From positions 1 through 34,578 of the forward strand of contig CALGMO010000078.1 in assembly GCA_937961665.1 (NCBI GenBank): 34,578 nt of DNA, read 5' to 3'. This DNA comes from an uncultured Fimbriimonadaceae bacterium. Its GTDB lineage: Bacteria; Armatimonadota; Fimbriimonadia; Fimbriimonadales; Fimbriimonadaceae. The notes beneath the pieces were generated by a model, which saw only the letters and a list, made by a program, of their open reading frames with translations, searched no databases and was not told where the DNA came from. Positions 16,031 to 24,673 of this stretch are shown here, in pieces (the stretch's first letter is position 1; every line of letters begins with the position of its first letter). The position numbers and the translations under genes are program-made.

Positions 16031-19000
16031 ACCCGCCGACCGGTCCGCCCGCGAGGCCCTGGAGAGGGATCTGGACCGCTCGCTCTTCGTGAAGGCCGGG
16101 GCGGGCACGGGCAAGACGACGGCTCTGGTGCGCCGCATGCTGGCGGTGGTTCGCGCCGGCGGAAGCCTGGAGCGCACCGTCGCGATCACGTTCACCAAGA
16201 AGGCGGCGGCGGAGATGAAGGACCGGCTCCGGGCCGAGCTGCTGCGGCTGGTGTCCGGGGCGGCGGACGACGCCGATCGGGATCGCTACGCCCGCGCGTT
16301 GGCTGAGGTGGACGCTGCGCCGATCCAGACGATCCACAGCTTCGCCCAGAGCCTGCTGACCCGGTTTCCCATCGACGCGGGATTGCCTCCGATCCTTCAG
16401 GTGGAGGAGGAGACCGATCTCGAGGATGCGCTGGACCGATGGTGGCTCGAGACCAGCGATCGGCTGCTGGCTCGGCAGGACCTCCGCGAGGGGTGGGGCG
16501 CCCTGTTCGACCTGGGGGTCGCCGCGGACTTTGGGAGGGACCTCGCGGCCTTCTGCCTGAGGAACCCCCACGCCTCGGACGACCCGCAGGTTGCCGGCGC
16601 AGACGTGGCGGAGGCCGTCCAAGCGGTCCGAAGCGCGGCTGCGGAGTTCCTGCAGGCTTGGGACGCGGCGCGCCCCCGCCTCAAGAAGCCGTACCCGGAT
16701 TTCGAGGCCGGGGTGGAGCGCCTCCGAGCCTACGTCCGGGAACTCCCCGACGACCCCGGCCGCCTGCCCGAACGCCCGCCGAGGCTGAACCTCTCCGGGG
16801 TCTCCTCCGCGCTCAAGCCGCACTGGCAGGGATCGGTAGGCGTGAAGGAGGCGAGGGACGAGGTCGAGGCCTGTCTGGACCGCTTGGAGGGCGCTCTGCA
16901 ATGGCGGACCGTTCTGCCGGTCGTACGCGCGGTGGTGGAGGAGTCTCTGGCGTGGCGGAGGGCGCGGCTCGCACAGGGACGGCTGACGTTTCAGGACCTG
17001 CTGCTGGAGGCGGTCCGCCTGCTTCGGAAGAGGCCGGACGTGCTGGAGCAGGCCAGGGGTTCCTTCGACCGGGTGTTCGTGGACGAGTTCCAGGACACCG
17101 ACCCGCTGCAGGTGGAGCTGATCGCGCTGGTTGCGGGGGAGCTTTCGGGAGCCGCCCCGTGGGAGGACCAGCTCCGTTCGGCCAAGCCGGGCAAGCTGCT
17201 GTTCGTCGGCGACGCGAAGCAGTCCATCTATGCGTTCCGCGGCGCCGAGGTGGGCCTGTTCTACCGCGTGCAGGCGGTGTTTCCTTCGGAAGACGTTCTC
17301 GAGCTGAGCACGAACTTCCGGATCGCCCAGCCCACGCTCGACTGGATCAACGCCGTGTTCCCCGGGGTGCTGAGGGCCGAGGACCCGATCCCCTACGAGC
17401 CGATCGGATGCGGCCGAGCCGAGACGGCGGACGACCCGCCGATGGTGTTCCGTTTCGGCGGTCCGGTGAAGGCGGACGAGGACCCTCCCGGCGCGGAGTC
17501 GCTGGGCCTTCCCCCGTCTTCGCAGGGCGCCTCTCGGCTGAGGCGGGCGGAGGCGCGTTGGGCGGCCCGCTGCATCGCCTCCGCCGTGGCCGAGGGGCGC
17601 TTGGTTCGGGAGCGCGGCCAGCAGCCCCGGCCGGTGCGGTTCGGGGACGTCGCGGTGCTCCTGCCGACGCGAACGATCGAGCCGGTGCTGCTGCGGGAGT
17701 TCGATGCCCACGGCGTGCCGTACCGGGTCGAGAGCCAGACGGCGATGTTCGGCTCCCAGGAGTTCCGCGAGCTGGCCCTGTTCCTGCGCGCCGTGGACGA
17801 CCCCTCGGACGAGGTTGCTCTGGTCGGGGCGCTGAGGGGGCCGAGCTTCAGCCTGACCAACGACGACCTGGTCGAGTTCGTCTCCGGGCACGTCGACGGC
17901 TGGCGCACCCCGCCCGAGGCCGCCGCGGGTCCGGTCGGCGACGCACTGAGGGAACTAGAGGCCTTCCGGCGCGAGGCGAGGGGACTGGACGCCTCGGAGG
18001 TGCTCGCGGCGGCGATGAACCGGTTCGAGTGGATCGCCTCCTACGGAAGGAACCCGAGGCCGAGGGAGAGCTGGAACCGGCTCTGGACGCTGCTCGCCAT
18101 GGCCCGCGACCACGCGGAGCGCGGGCAGGGAGCGCTGAGGAGCTTCGTGGCGTTCTTGGAGGCGCAGGCGGAGGAGCGGGCGCGCGTGTCGGAGCCGATC
18201 GGCGCGGAGCTGGACGACGACGCCGTCCGCGTTCTCACCATCCATGCGGCCAAGGGGTTGGAGTTCCCGATGGTGTTGCTGGTGGGCATGGGATCCAAGC
18301 CGATGCCGGTCAGGGACCAGTTCGCCTGGGATCCGGAAGGCCGGCTCGTGGTGCGCGTGGGCAAGCGCCTCGCGTCGCCCGGGGCCGAGCTCGCCTTCGA
18401 GTTCTTGGAGGAGGCCTACGAGCTGGAGCGCAAGCGGCTCGCCTATGTTGCGGCGACGCGAACCATGGGACCGCTGTTGATCGGCATGGCCTGCCGAGAG
18501 AGGCAGCCCTCGATGGCCCGTCTCCTCCACGACGCTGCGAACGAGGCGGACCGGCTGCCGGAGCTCTGGGTGCCCGGCAGGCCGAGCGTTCCGCGCGCCG
18601 CCGTGCGCGAGCTGACGGACGAGGAGAGGGAGGCGGCCCTGGCGCGATTCGCGGAGGTTCGGAGAGTCGCCACGAGGCCGTTCCTCGCCTCTCCGACCTC
18701 GATCAGCAAGGCGATGCTAGGCGAGGGGCCCGGCTCCACCGAGGGGGACTTTCCCGAGGAGCCGTACGTGTGGGCCGATCGTCGGGCCAAGGCCGCCACC
18801 ACCGAGGGTCTGGCGGTGCACGCCACGCTCGAGCTGTACCGGCCCGGATGCGACCTGGACGCGCTGATCTGGGAGGCCTGCATGGCCGAGGGCGCACAGA
18901 ACGTGGAGGAGGTCGCGAGGATGGTGCGAGCGGGCCTCGACGAGCCAGAGATCCGCGCCGCGCTCGACGGAACGGTCCAGGCGTGGCGCGAGGCGTTCCT

Positions 19001-19328
19001 CTCGGCGTGGGTCGAGGGCTGGCTTCTGGAAGGGTACATGGACCTCCTCATCCGGCGCCCGGACGGCGAGTTCGTGGTTCTGGACTACAAGACCGACCGC
19101 GCCGACACCGAGGAGCGGATCCGGAACTCGATGCGGCACCACCGCATCCAGGGAGCCTGCTACGCCCTGATGCTCGAGCAGACGCTCGGGCGCCGTCCCG
19201 TGCGGGTCGAGTTCCGCTTCCTCCGACCGGATCCTCCCATCGTGCAGACGGTCGACGACCTGGACGAGGCGATCGGCGAGGTGCGATCCTTCCTCCGCGA
19301 CTGGGACGGAGCCGCGCCGTTCGCGTAG
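16023..19328 (+). CDS. addA: AddA-like UvrD-family helicase/nuclease
   Basis: 1101 residues. This is the motor subunit of the AddAB complex. Superfamily 1A motifs are intact: Walker A AGAGTGKT (25-32), AITFTKKAAAEMKDRL, QTIHSFAQSLLTRFP, Walker B with DEFQDTD (354-360), LFVGDAKQSIYAFRGA, LSTNFRI, VLTIHAAKGLEFPMVLLVG and KRLAYVAATRT. The C-terminal 200 residues are a second PD-(D/E)xK nuclease: GLAVHATLELYRPG, LEGYMDLLIRRPDGEFVVLDYKTD with Asp1021 and Lys1023, then IQGACYALMLEQ. Both subunits therefore keep nuclease cores, as in the AddAB class. The start overlaps the addB stop, so translation is coupled. A ribosome site (GGAGGAA) lies close before the ATG. Confidence 0.93.
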   Translation: MTEPADRSAREALERDLDRSLFVKAGAGTGKTTALVRRMLAVVRAGGSLERTVAITFTKKAAAEMKDRLRAELLRLVSGAADDADRDRYARALAEVDAAPIQTIHSFAQSLLTRFPIDAGLPPILQVEEETDLEDALDRWWLETSDRLLARQDLREGWGALFDLGVAADFGRDLAAFCLRNPHASDDPQVAGADVAEAVQAVRSAAAEFLQAWDAARPRLKKPYPDFEAGVERLRAYVRELPDDPGRLPERPPRLNLSGVSSALKPHWQGSVGVKEARDEVEACLDRLEGALQWRTVLPVVRAVVEESLAWRRARLAQGRLTFQDLLLEAVRLLRKRPDVLEQARGSFDRVFVDEFQDTDPLQVELIALVAGELSGAAPWEDQLRSAKPGKLLFVGDAKQSIYAFRGAEVGLFYRVQAVFPSEDVLELSTNFRIAQPTLDWINAVFPGVLRAEDPIPYEPIGCGRAETADDPPMVFRFGGPVKADEDPPGAESLGLPPSSQGASRLRRAEARWAARCIASAVAEGRLVRERGQQPRPVRFGDVAVLLPTRTIEPVLLREFDAHGVPYRVESQTAMFGSQEFRELALFLRAVDDPSDEVALVGALRGPSFSLTNDDLVEFVSGHVDGWRTPPEAAAGPVGDALRELEAFRREARGLDASEVLAAAMNRFEWIASYGRNPRPRESWNRLWTLLAMARDHAERGQGALRSFVAFLEAQAEERARVSEPIGAELDDDAVRVLTIHAAKGLEFPMVLLVGMGSKPMPVRDQFAWDPEGRLVVRVGKRLASPGAELAFEFLEEAYELERKRLAYVAATRTMGPLLIGMACRERQPSMARLLHDAANEADRLPELWVPGRPSVPRAAVRELTDEEREAALARFAEVRRVATRPFLASPTSISKAMLGEGPGSTEGDFPEEPYVWADRRAKAATTEGLAVHATLELYRPGCDLDALIWEACMAEGAQNVEEVARMVRAGLDEPEIRAALDGTVQAWREAFLSAWVEGWLLEGYMDLLIRRPDGEFVVLDYKTDRADTEERIRNSMRHHRIQGACYALMLEQTLGRRPVRVEFRFLRPDPPIVQTVDDLDEAIGEVRSFLRDWDGAAPFA

Positions 19329-19349
19329 AGAATCGGCCGTGCCAGGGGC

Positions 19350-19355
19350 TATGCT
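19350..19355 (+). promoter_or_regulatory. -10-like TATGCT before the GH95-like gene
   Basis: TATGCT is followed by seven bases (GGCGGCC) and the ATG at 19363, the same spacing as at addB. It overlaps an in-frame ATG at 19351, which makes 19363 the more likely start. No Shine-Dalgarno site is visible. Confidence 0.4.
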
Positions 19356-19362
19356 GGCGGCC

Positions 19363-21984
19363 ATGCTGCTGCCGCCCGTGGACGCGCCGCGAACGGACTT
19401 CTGGAGCGACCTCGATCGCTGCGACGTCGTCTGGACCTCGCCCAGCGAGGACGCCTCCGGGTCGATGCCGCTGGGCAACGGCGAGGTGGGCCTCAACCTG
19501 TGGGTCGAGCCGAGCGGCGACCTCGTCTTCTACGTGTCCCGGACGGACGCCTGGAGCGAGGCCTCGCGCTTGCTCAAGCTGGCTCGGGTGCGGGTGCGCC
19601 TCGAACCCTCGCCTCTCAAGCCGGTCGCGCCGTTCGAGCAGAGGCTGTCGCTCAAGGACGGTCGGGTCGAGGTGCGGATGGGCGGGTGGCGGTTCCGGGT
19701 GTTCGTGGACGCCTCCTCGCCGGTCGTCTACGTCGAGGGGAGAGGGGGCGACGCCGCGAGGGTGACGGCCACGGTCGAGAACTGGCGCACGGAGCCCCGC
19801 CGTCTGCAGGGCGAGGAGCTCCGGTCGAGCTGGACCATGCAGGACGCTCCGGAGAGCGTGCGCGTGCAGGAGAGCGCGGATCGGTTCGACGTGCGCAGCC
19901 CGGAAGCCGTAGTCTGGTGGCACCGCAACGAAACCTCCGTGGTCCCGTTCACCCTCCGCCACCAGGGCCTCGAGGCGGTCGCCGACTTGGCGAAAGACCC
20001 GATCCTGCACCGCACGTTCGGAGGCCGCCTGCGAGGAGAGGGGTTCTTCCGGGTCGGCAAGGACTCGCTGGAGACCGCCCAGCCAGTGCGGTCCTTCTGC
20101 CTCACCCTGGCGACGGCGTCGGAGCAAACGGCCTCGGTGGAGGAGTGGCTCGCGCGGCTTCCGGATCCTGTACCCGCGGAGCGGGCGCGTTCCCGCACCT
20201 CGCGGTGGTGGAGGGCCTTCTGGGAGAGGAGCCACATCTTCGTGGAACCGCGGTGGACCCTGCCGGAGAGTCCGCACGCGCTCCGGCTGGGAGTCGATTC
20301 GAACGGAAGCAGCCGCTTCGCCGGCGAGATCCGGGACGCGGTCGCGGCGCCCCGACCTCTGAGCGAGGCGGAGATCCGTCTGCTGGCGTCCAAGGGACCC
20401 GGCGAGTCTGGGGCCGCGACGCCCGAAGACATCCGCTTGGCGAACGGATTCACGGTGGCCGCCTGGATCCGCCCCGGCGAGGGAGAGTCCGGCAGAATCT
20501 TCGACAAGCTCACCGCGGGCGGCAGCGACGGCTTTCTGTTCGACGCGCACCCCGCCTTGGCGCTGCGTCTGATCGTGGGCCAACGCACGGTGCGCCTGGA
20601 CCGGTGCCTGACGGCCGGTCGGTGGACGCACGTGGCGGCGACCGCCTCCTCCGACGGCTCGCTGGCGATCTACGTCGACGGCGTGCGCAGGGCCTTCTCG
20701 GAGCCGCCGAGCGTCAGCCAGGCGTACCAGCTCCAGAGGTACATGGCGGCCTGTTCCGGCAGGGGTGCCTATCCGATCAAGTTCAACGGCTCCATCTTCA
20801 CCGTGGACCCGAAGCTCGCCGGGGGGCCGGACCTGAACCCCGACTGGCGCCGGTGGGGCGACTGCTACTGGTGGCAGAACACCCGCCTTCCTTACTTCGC
20901 GATGGTGGCGAGCGGCGACGCGGACCTCGCGGGGCCGCTGTTCGACCTGTACGAGCGGGTTCTGCCGCTGAGCGTGGCCCGCGCGAGAATCTACTACGGC
21001 GCGTCGGGCGTGTACTTCCCAGAGACGATGACCCCGTTCGGCACCTACGCCAACCGGGACTACGGCTGGGATCGGAATGGCAAGCAGCCCGGGGAGGTCG
21101 ATTCCCCTTGGTGGCGCTACGCCTGGCAGCAGGGGCTGGAGCTGACGTCGCTGATGCTGGACTTCCACGACCAGACGCTGGATCGCCGGTTCCTCGAGCG
21201 TCGCGTGCTGCCGATGGCCAGGGAGGTGCTCGCCTACTTCGATTCCCGCTTCCCGCGCGACCCCTCGGGACGCCTGAGGATCGAGCCGACGCAGGCCGTG
21301 GAGACCTACTGGAACGGGGTGGTGAACGACACCCCCACCGTGGCCGGGCTGCACGACGTCGTGGGGCGTCTTTCCCGGCTCCGGTTGCCCAAGGACTTGG
21401 CCGCGTTGGTGGCGCGCCTGCAGTCCGCGCTTCCGCCGTTGCCGGTGAGCGGAGATCGCATCGCGCCCGCGGAGAGATACGAACCGGTGCGCTCGAACGT
21501 CGAGAACCCCGAGCTGTACGCCATCTGGCCGTTCCGGCTGGCGGGCGTCTGCAGGCAGAACCTGTCCCTCGCGCGACGGACGTTCCTCAGAAGGATCGAG
21601 AAGGCGTCCGTCGGCTGGCAGTACGACGGCCAGTGCGCGGCCCTCAGCGGTCTGGCCGAGGAGGCGGGCCGCATCCTCCTGGGCAAGGTGGGCAACTCGC
21701 ACCCTGCGTTCCGCTTCCCTGCGATGTGGGGCCCGAACTACGACTGGCTGCCCGATCAGGACCACGGCAGCAACATCCTGCTGACCCTGCAGAACATGGT
21801 GCTGCAGCCCGTCGGCGACAAGATCCACCTGCTGCCCGCCTGGCCGACGGATTGGAACGTCCGCTTCCGCCTGAAGGCCCCGAAGCGCACCACCGTCGAG
21901 GGGGAGTTTCGCGACGGCAGGCTGCTGTGGCTGAAGGTGGAGCCGCCGGAGCGGGCCAAGGACGTGGTTCTGCCCCTCGGCTAG
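19363..21984 (+). CDS. DUF5703/GH95-like glycosidase with an inserted, permuted LamG domain
   Basis: 873 residues from the ATG at 19363; GTG 19339 and ATG 19351 are in-frame alternatives. No clear signal peptide. Residues about 20-290 match the DUF5703 N-terminal beta domain of GH95-like proteins: SGSMPLGNGEVGLNLWVE, FYVSRTDAWSEASRLLKLARV. The (alpha/alpha)6 catalytic part starts at about 280 (WWRAFWERSHIFVE) and resumes at about 455 with YQLQRYMAACSGRGAYPIKF, RRWGDCYWWQNTRLPYFAMV, ETMTPFG. Between them, about residues 300-447, lies a LamG/concanavalin-like domain in reversed order: LRLGVDSNGSSRFAGEI and PLSEAEIRLLA, normally its end, precede GFTVAAWIRPGEG and WTHVAATASSDGSLAIYVDG, normally its beginning. 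Retaining or inverting activity and substrate (fucosides in true GH95) are unknown. The stop shares CTAG with the convergent Gfo/Idh gene. Confidence 0.78.
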   Translation: MLLPPVDAPRTDFWSDLDRCDVVWTSPSEDASGSMPLGNGEVGLNLWVEPSGDLVFYVSRTDAWSEASRLLKLARVRVRLEPSPLKPVAPFEQRLSLKDGRVEVRMGGWRFRVFVDASSPVVYVEGRGGDAARVTATVENWRTEPRRLQGEELRSSWTMQDAPESVRVQESADRFDVRSPEAVVWWHRNETSVVPFTLRHQGLEAVADLAKDPILHRTFGGRLRGEGFFRVGKDSLETAQPVRSFCLTLATASEQTASVEEWLARLPDPVPAERARSRTSRWWRAFWERSHIFVEPRWTLPESPHALRLGVDSNGSSRFAGEIRDAVAAPRPLSEAEIRLLASKGPGESGAATPEDIRLANGFTVAAWIRPGEGESGRIFDKLTAGGSDGFLFDAHPALALRLIVGQRTVRLDRCLTAGRWTHVAATASSDGSLAIYVDGVRRAFSEPPSVSQAYQLQRYMAACSGRGAYPIKFNGSIFTVDPKLAGGPDLNPDWRRWGDCYWWQNTRLPYFAMVASGDADLAGPLFDLYERVLPLSVARARIYYGASGVYFPETMTPFGTYANRDYGWDRNGKQPGEVDSPWWRYAWQQGLELTSLMLDFHDQTLDRRFLERRVLPMAREVLAYFDSRFPRDPSGRLRIEPTQAVETYWNGVVNDTPTVAGLHDVVGRLSRLRLPKDLAALVARLQSALPPLPVSGDRIAPAERYEPVRSNVENPELYAIWPFRLAGVCRQNLSLARRTFLRRIEKASVGWQYDGQCAALSGLAEEAGRILLGKVGNSHPAFRFPAMWGPNYDWLPDQDHGSNILLTLQNMVLQPVGDKIHLLPAWPTDWNVRFRLKAPKRTTVEGEFRDGRLLWLKVEPPERAKDVVLPLG

Positions 21985-23105
21985 CCGGCCCAGGGATCGG
22001 CCGGGACGGAGGTCTCCAGCTCGACGGTCCGGCCCTCGGCGGCGGCCCGGAAGATCGCCTCGACGGCCTCGACGAAGTGCAGGCCCCTCGCCGCGTCGGC
22101 CACCGGGGCTCGGTCGTCCCGGATGCACTCCACCAGATGCAGGATGTCGCCGTACACGTGCACGTGGCCGCACTGTGGGTGGCGCCCTCTCGTGAACGGC
22201 ACCGAATCCAGCGGGCACTCCAGCCGCAAGGGATCCTTGCCGATCCGGTGGACCGTCGCGCCGATCGGCAGGATGTCGAGGTGGTTGAACGTCTCGGGGT
22301 CCGTCTGGACGGCGCCCTTGAGGCCGTGGATCCGCAGGAACCTGCTGCCCGGTGCCGTGTCGCACCACGCTTCCGGCAAGGTCGCGAACACGTTGCCCCC
22401 GAAGTCGAGCAGGGCGGCCGTGTTGTCGTGGCCGGTGACCTCGAACCGTTCGCCGTTCCACCGCCGCCAGTCGACGCACGTTCCCGAGAAAGCGGCCACG
22501 CGGCGCACCGGGCCAAGGAGGCACACCAGCGTCTGGAATCCGTACCCCCCGTGGTCCCTCAAGGGGCCGGCTTCGGCGCTGAAGAACCACGAAGGGTCGT
22601 TGGGGAACCCCACGTCGTCGTTGCCCCAACCCATCAGCGGCGGGACTCCGAGGAAGGGCTTGCCGATCTCCCCGTCGTCGATGACCCGCCGGATCTGGCG
22701 GTACATCGGCCAGAGGGCCTGGCCCGGAGCCGCGACCACCTTGAGCCCGCGGGCTTGGGCCTCGTCCCGGATCGCCCTCGCTTCGGCCACCGTGGGCGCC
22801 ATCGGCTTCTGCACGTACACGTGCCGTCCGGCGCGGATCGCCTTCAGGGCGTGCTCGGCGTGCAGGGCGTGCGGGACGATCACCAGCACGGCGTCGCACT
22901 CGGCGCGCTCGATCATCTCTCCGAAGTCCGGAAACCAAGCGGGCACGGCGTGCTCCTCGGCGGCCGCCCTGGCCCTCTCCGGGATGACGTCGCAGACCGC
23001 GACGACCTCCGCCACGTCCTGGAAGTCCGGTTGGTCCAGGTGGTGGAGGATCGTCTCCCTCGTCAGCGCGCCGCAACCGTCGATCGCCACTCGAACCTTC
23101 GCCAT
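21981..23105 (-). CDS. Gfo/Idh/MocA-family oxidoreductase
   Basis: 374 residues from the ATG at 23105; the longer in-frame option adds an Arg-rich non-homologous stretch. N-terminal Rossmann fold: VRVAIDGCGALTRETILHHL, with GCGALT in place of the usual GxGxxG, then VVAVCDVIPERARAAAEEH, and VIVPHALHAEHALKAIRAGRH. The catalytic-lysine motif is VYVQKPMA (Gln instead of Glu before Lys-Pro, a common variant). The second domain has RDHGGYGFQTLVCLLG in place of the common D-x-G-x-H-x-x-D, so the second catalytic His may be missing. Substrates of this family are mostly sugars, inositols or their acids with NAD(P). The gene stands 37 bases after the TSUP gene and has its own -10-like element. Confidence 0.88.
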   Translation of the reverse strand: MAKVRVAIDGCGALTRETILHHLDQPDFQDVAEVVAVCDVIPERARAAAEEHAVPAWFPDFGEMIERAECDAVLVIVPHALHAEHALKAIRAGRHVYVQKPMAPTVAEARAIRDEAQARGLKVVAAPGQALWPMYRQIRRVIDDGEIGKPFLGVPPLMGWGNDDVGFPNDPSWFFSAEAGPLRDHGGYGFQTLVCLLGPVRRVAAFSGTCVDWRRWNGERFEVTGHDNTAALLDFGGNVFATLPEAWCDTAPGSRFLRIHGLKGAVQTDPETFNHLDILPIGATVHRIGKDPLRLECPLDSVPFTRGRHPQCGHVHVYGDILHLVECIRDDRAPVADAARGLHFVEAVEAIFRAAAEGRTVELETSVPADPWAG

Positions 23106-23110
23106 GGCCC

Positions 23111-23116
23111 ATTGTG
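23111..23116 (-). promoter_or_regulatory. -10-like CACAAT before the Gfo/Idh gene
   Basis: On the minus strand CACAAT is followed by five bases (GGGCC) and the ATG. It resembles the CATAAT elements at purC and at 2793 but the spacing is one base shorter. No Shine-Dalgarno site is present, which is why the ATG at 23105 was taken as leaderless. Confidence 0.35.
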
Positions 23117-23142
23117 GCCGGTATCGGGCCGCCGCGCGCGCC

Positions 23143-23949
23143 TTAGCGCGAGAGGACCGTCGGGTCGCCCGTTCGTGCATGCGCCGGCTGCGGGCGCGCC
23201 GACCCCCGCACGTTGAAGACCGCCATCTTCAGGGCGATCGCGACCAGGACGACCGCGATCACGCGCTTGAGCTGGGCTCCCGAGAGCTTGCGGCCGACCA
23301 GCCAGGACCCGAGGAGCGCTCCGAGGGCGGTCGCCACCCCCGTCGACCCAAGCAGGGACGGGGCGAGGTTGGCCATGGACATGTGGCTCAGGAAGCCCGA
23401 CAGCGAGGCGAAGATCACCGTGAACGAGGCGCTGGCCGAGGCCTTCCGAGGGTCGACGCCGAGGGCCACCAGCGACGGGACGATGATGTTCCCCCCTCCG
23501 ACCCCCAGGAGGCCTCCGACGAAGCCCGCCAACGCGCCGACCAGCCCTCCCACGATCGTCTGGACCGTGCGGGAGGACGACTCCGCGCGGGCCCTCGGCT
23601 TGTAGAACAGCATCATGCCCGCCGCGAGCAGCAGGAACGCGACGAACAGCTCCAGGAGCGTCGTGCGGTCCAGACCTCGGCTGACCGCCACCCCCAGCGG
23701 CGAGAGCGCGACCGCGGCCGCGACCATCGGCAGCACCAGCCGCCAGACGACCAGCCCGTTCCGGACGAACGACACCGACGCCACGGACATCGCCACCGTG
23801 TTCAGCAGCAGGGCCGTCGCCATGGCGGTGTGGATGTCCACACCCAGGGCGACCAGGATCGGGATCAGGACGAAGGCCGCCCCGACGCCGGCCATCGTCA
23901 GGACCGTCGTGAAGACGAATGCGGCGACCGAGGCGACCAGAATCGTCAC
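23143..23949 (-). CDS. TSUP (TauE/SafE) family transporter
   Basis: 268 residues with a GTG start. Seven to eight hydrophobic helices in two homologous halves are visible, each beginning with a glycine-rich reentrant motif: AGVGAAFVLIPILVALGVD at about residue 20 and VGGLLGVGGGNIIVPSLVALGVD at about 143, the standard TSUP repeat. Family members export or import sulphite, sulphoacetate, taurine, thiosulphate or other organosulphur anions; the substrate cannot be read from sequence. The start lies four bases after the FmdE-like gene stop, so the two are almost certainly co-translated. Confidence 0.9.
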   Translation of the reverse strand: MTILVASVAAFVFTTVLTMAGVGAAFVLIPILVALGVDIHTAMATALLLNTVAMSVASVSFVRNGLVVWRLVLPMVAAAVALSPLGVAVSRGLDRTTLLELFVAFLLLAAGMMLFYKPRARAESSSRTVQTIVGGLVGALAGFVGGLLGVGGGNIIVPSLVALGVDPRKASASASFTVIFASLSGFLSHMSMANLAPSLLGSTGVATALGALLGSWLVGRKLSGAQLKRVIAVVLVAIALKMAVFNVRGSARPQPAHARTGDPTVLSR

Positions 23950-23953
23950 GGCG

Positions 23954-24586
23954 TCAGGCCCTCTTGGGATCGGGCATTCCCGAGAGCCTCTCGCTGCAGG
24001 GGATGCAGACCTTCTTGTCCCCCACGACGCGCAGGTAGGCCTGCACCGTCATCTCCCCGCACTCCTCGCAGACGGCGCTCGAGAACGTGTGTGGCTCCTT
24101 CGGCAGGTGCAGCTCGAACACCTCGCTCACCGTGAGCAGAGCGTCGTCCGGGGCACCCATCACGCGGTCGACGAGCGGCTGGACCACCTCCGGCGGCACC
24201 TTGGAGGCGGGCACGCCCTTCTCGCGGTAGTCCTTGAAGAACGAGGTCTCCTTGTTGGCCTTTATCGCCTCGGCCTTGGGAGCGACCCGCACGGCCCGGC
24301 CCGTGGCGACCTCGACCAGAGTCACGCCCCATTTGCCGTAGTGGAGCTTCCGGATGTTGCCCTTGCCGAAGGTGCAGCCGGTGATCGTCTGCACGCCGTC
24401 GGCGAAGCAGGTGGCGCAGTGGTTCTCGCCGAGCTCGACCAGGGCGACGAGCTCGCCGTCCTTGGCCCGCTCGACTCCCAGCTTGTTGAGGGCGGCGGCG
24501 CCGACGCGCAGACCCATGGGCATCGCGGGGCACTTGTGGCCGTGCAGCGCGAGGCCGTGTTCGTAGAAGTCCTTCGGTTCAACCAT
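23954..24586 (-). CDS. FmdE-like protein with C-terminal zinc-ribbon
   Basis: 210 residues from the ATG at 24586, chosen because AAGGA lies nine bases before it; a TTG at 24622 is in frame but would start inside the palindrome. The FmdE domain (about 1-150) has HGHKCPAMPMG (15-25), ELGENHCATCFADGVQTITGC with Cys57, Cys60 and Cys71, and FGKGNIRKLHYGKWG. The C-terminal 50 residues hold two CxxC pairs, Cys173/Cys176 and Cys194/Cys197, a treble-clef or ribbon-type zinc site. FmdE is named from the formylmethanofuran dehydrogenase operon of methanogens, but stand-alone bacterial copies have no established reaction. Nothing else here suggests methanogenesis-type C1 metabolism. It is translationally paired with a TSUP transporter, so involvement with a sulphur compound is a guess. 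Confidence 0.82.
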   Translation of the reverse strand: MVEPKDFYEHGLALHGHKCPAMPMGLRVGAAALNKLGVERAKDGELVALVELGENHCATCFADGVQTITGCTFGKGNIRKLHYGKWGVTLVEVATGRAVRVAPKAEAIKANKETSFFKDYREKGVPASKVPPEVVQPLVDRVMGAPDDALLTVSEVFELHLPKEPHTFSSAVCEECGEMTVQAYLRVVGDKKVCIPCSERLSGMPDPKRA

Positions 24587-24606
24587 TCTGGATCGTCCTT
24601 GGAGAC

Positions 24607-24622
24607 TTGGCAAAGTTGCCAA
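24607..24622. promoter_or_regulatory. Palindrome TTGGCAA-AG-TTGCCAA upstream of the FmdE-like gene
   Basis: Perfect 7-base arms are separated by two bases and lie 21-36 bases before the FmdE ATG. The position, between the gene and its presumed promoter, suits an operator for a dimeric repressor. It is too short and AT-rich, with no T-tract, for a terminator of the upstream pyruvyl transferase gene. The regulator is unknown. Confidence 0.45.
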
Positions 24623-24673
24623 TCTTCCGATGGGAGAGAGCCGCCGGTTGTCGCGAAGGGTTCGGGCAGATCC

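Noticed and set aside
23954-24586. Part of a formylmethanofuran dehydrogenase system
   Set aside because: No other fmd/fwd, ftr or mch gene is present; the protein has only the FmdE domain and neighbours a transporter.
24587-24622. TTG at 24622 as start of the FmdE-like gene
   Set aside because: It lies in the palindrome, has no ribosome site, and the 12 extra residues do not look like the family; ATG 24586 has AAGGA at good distance.
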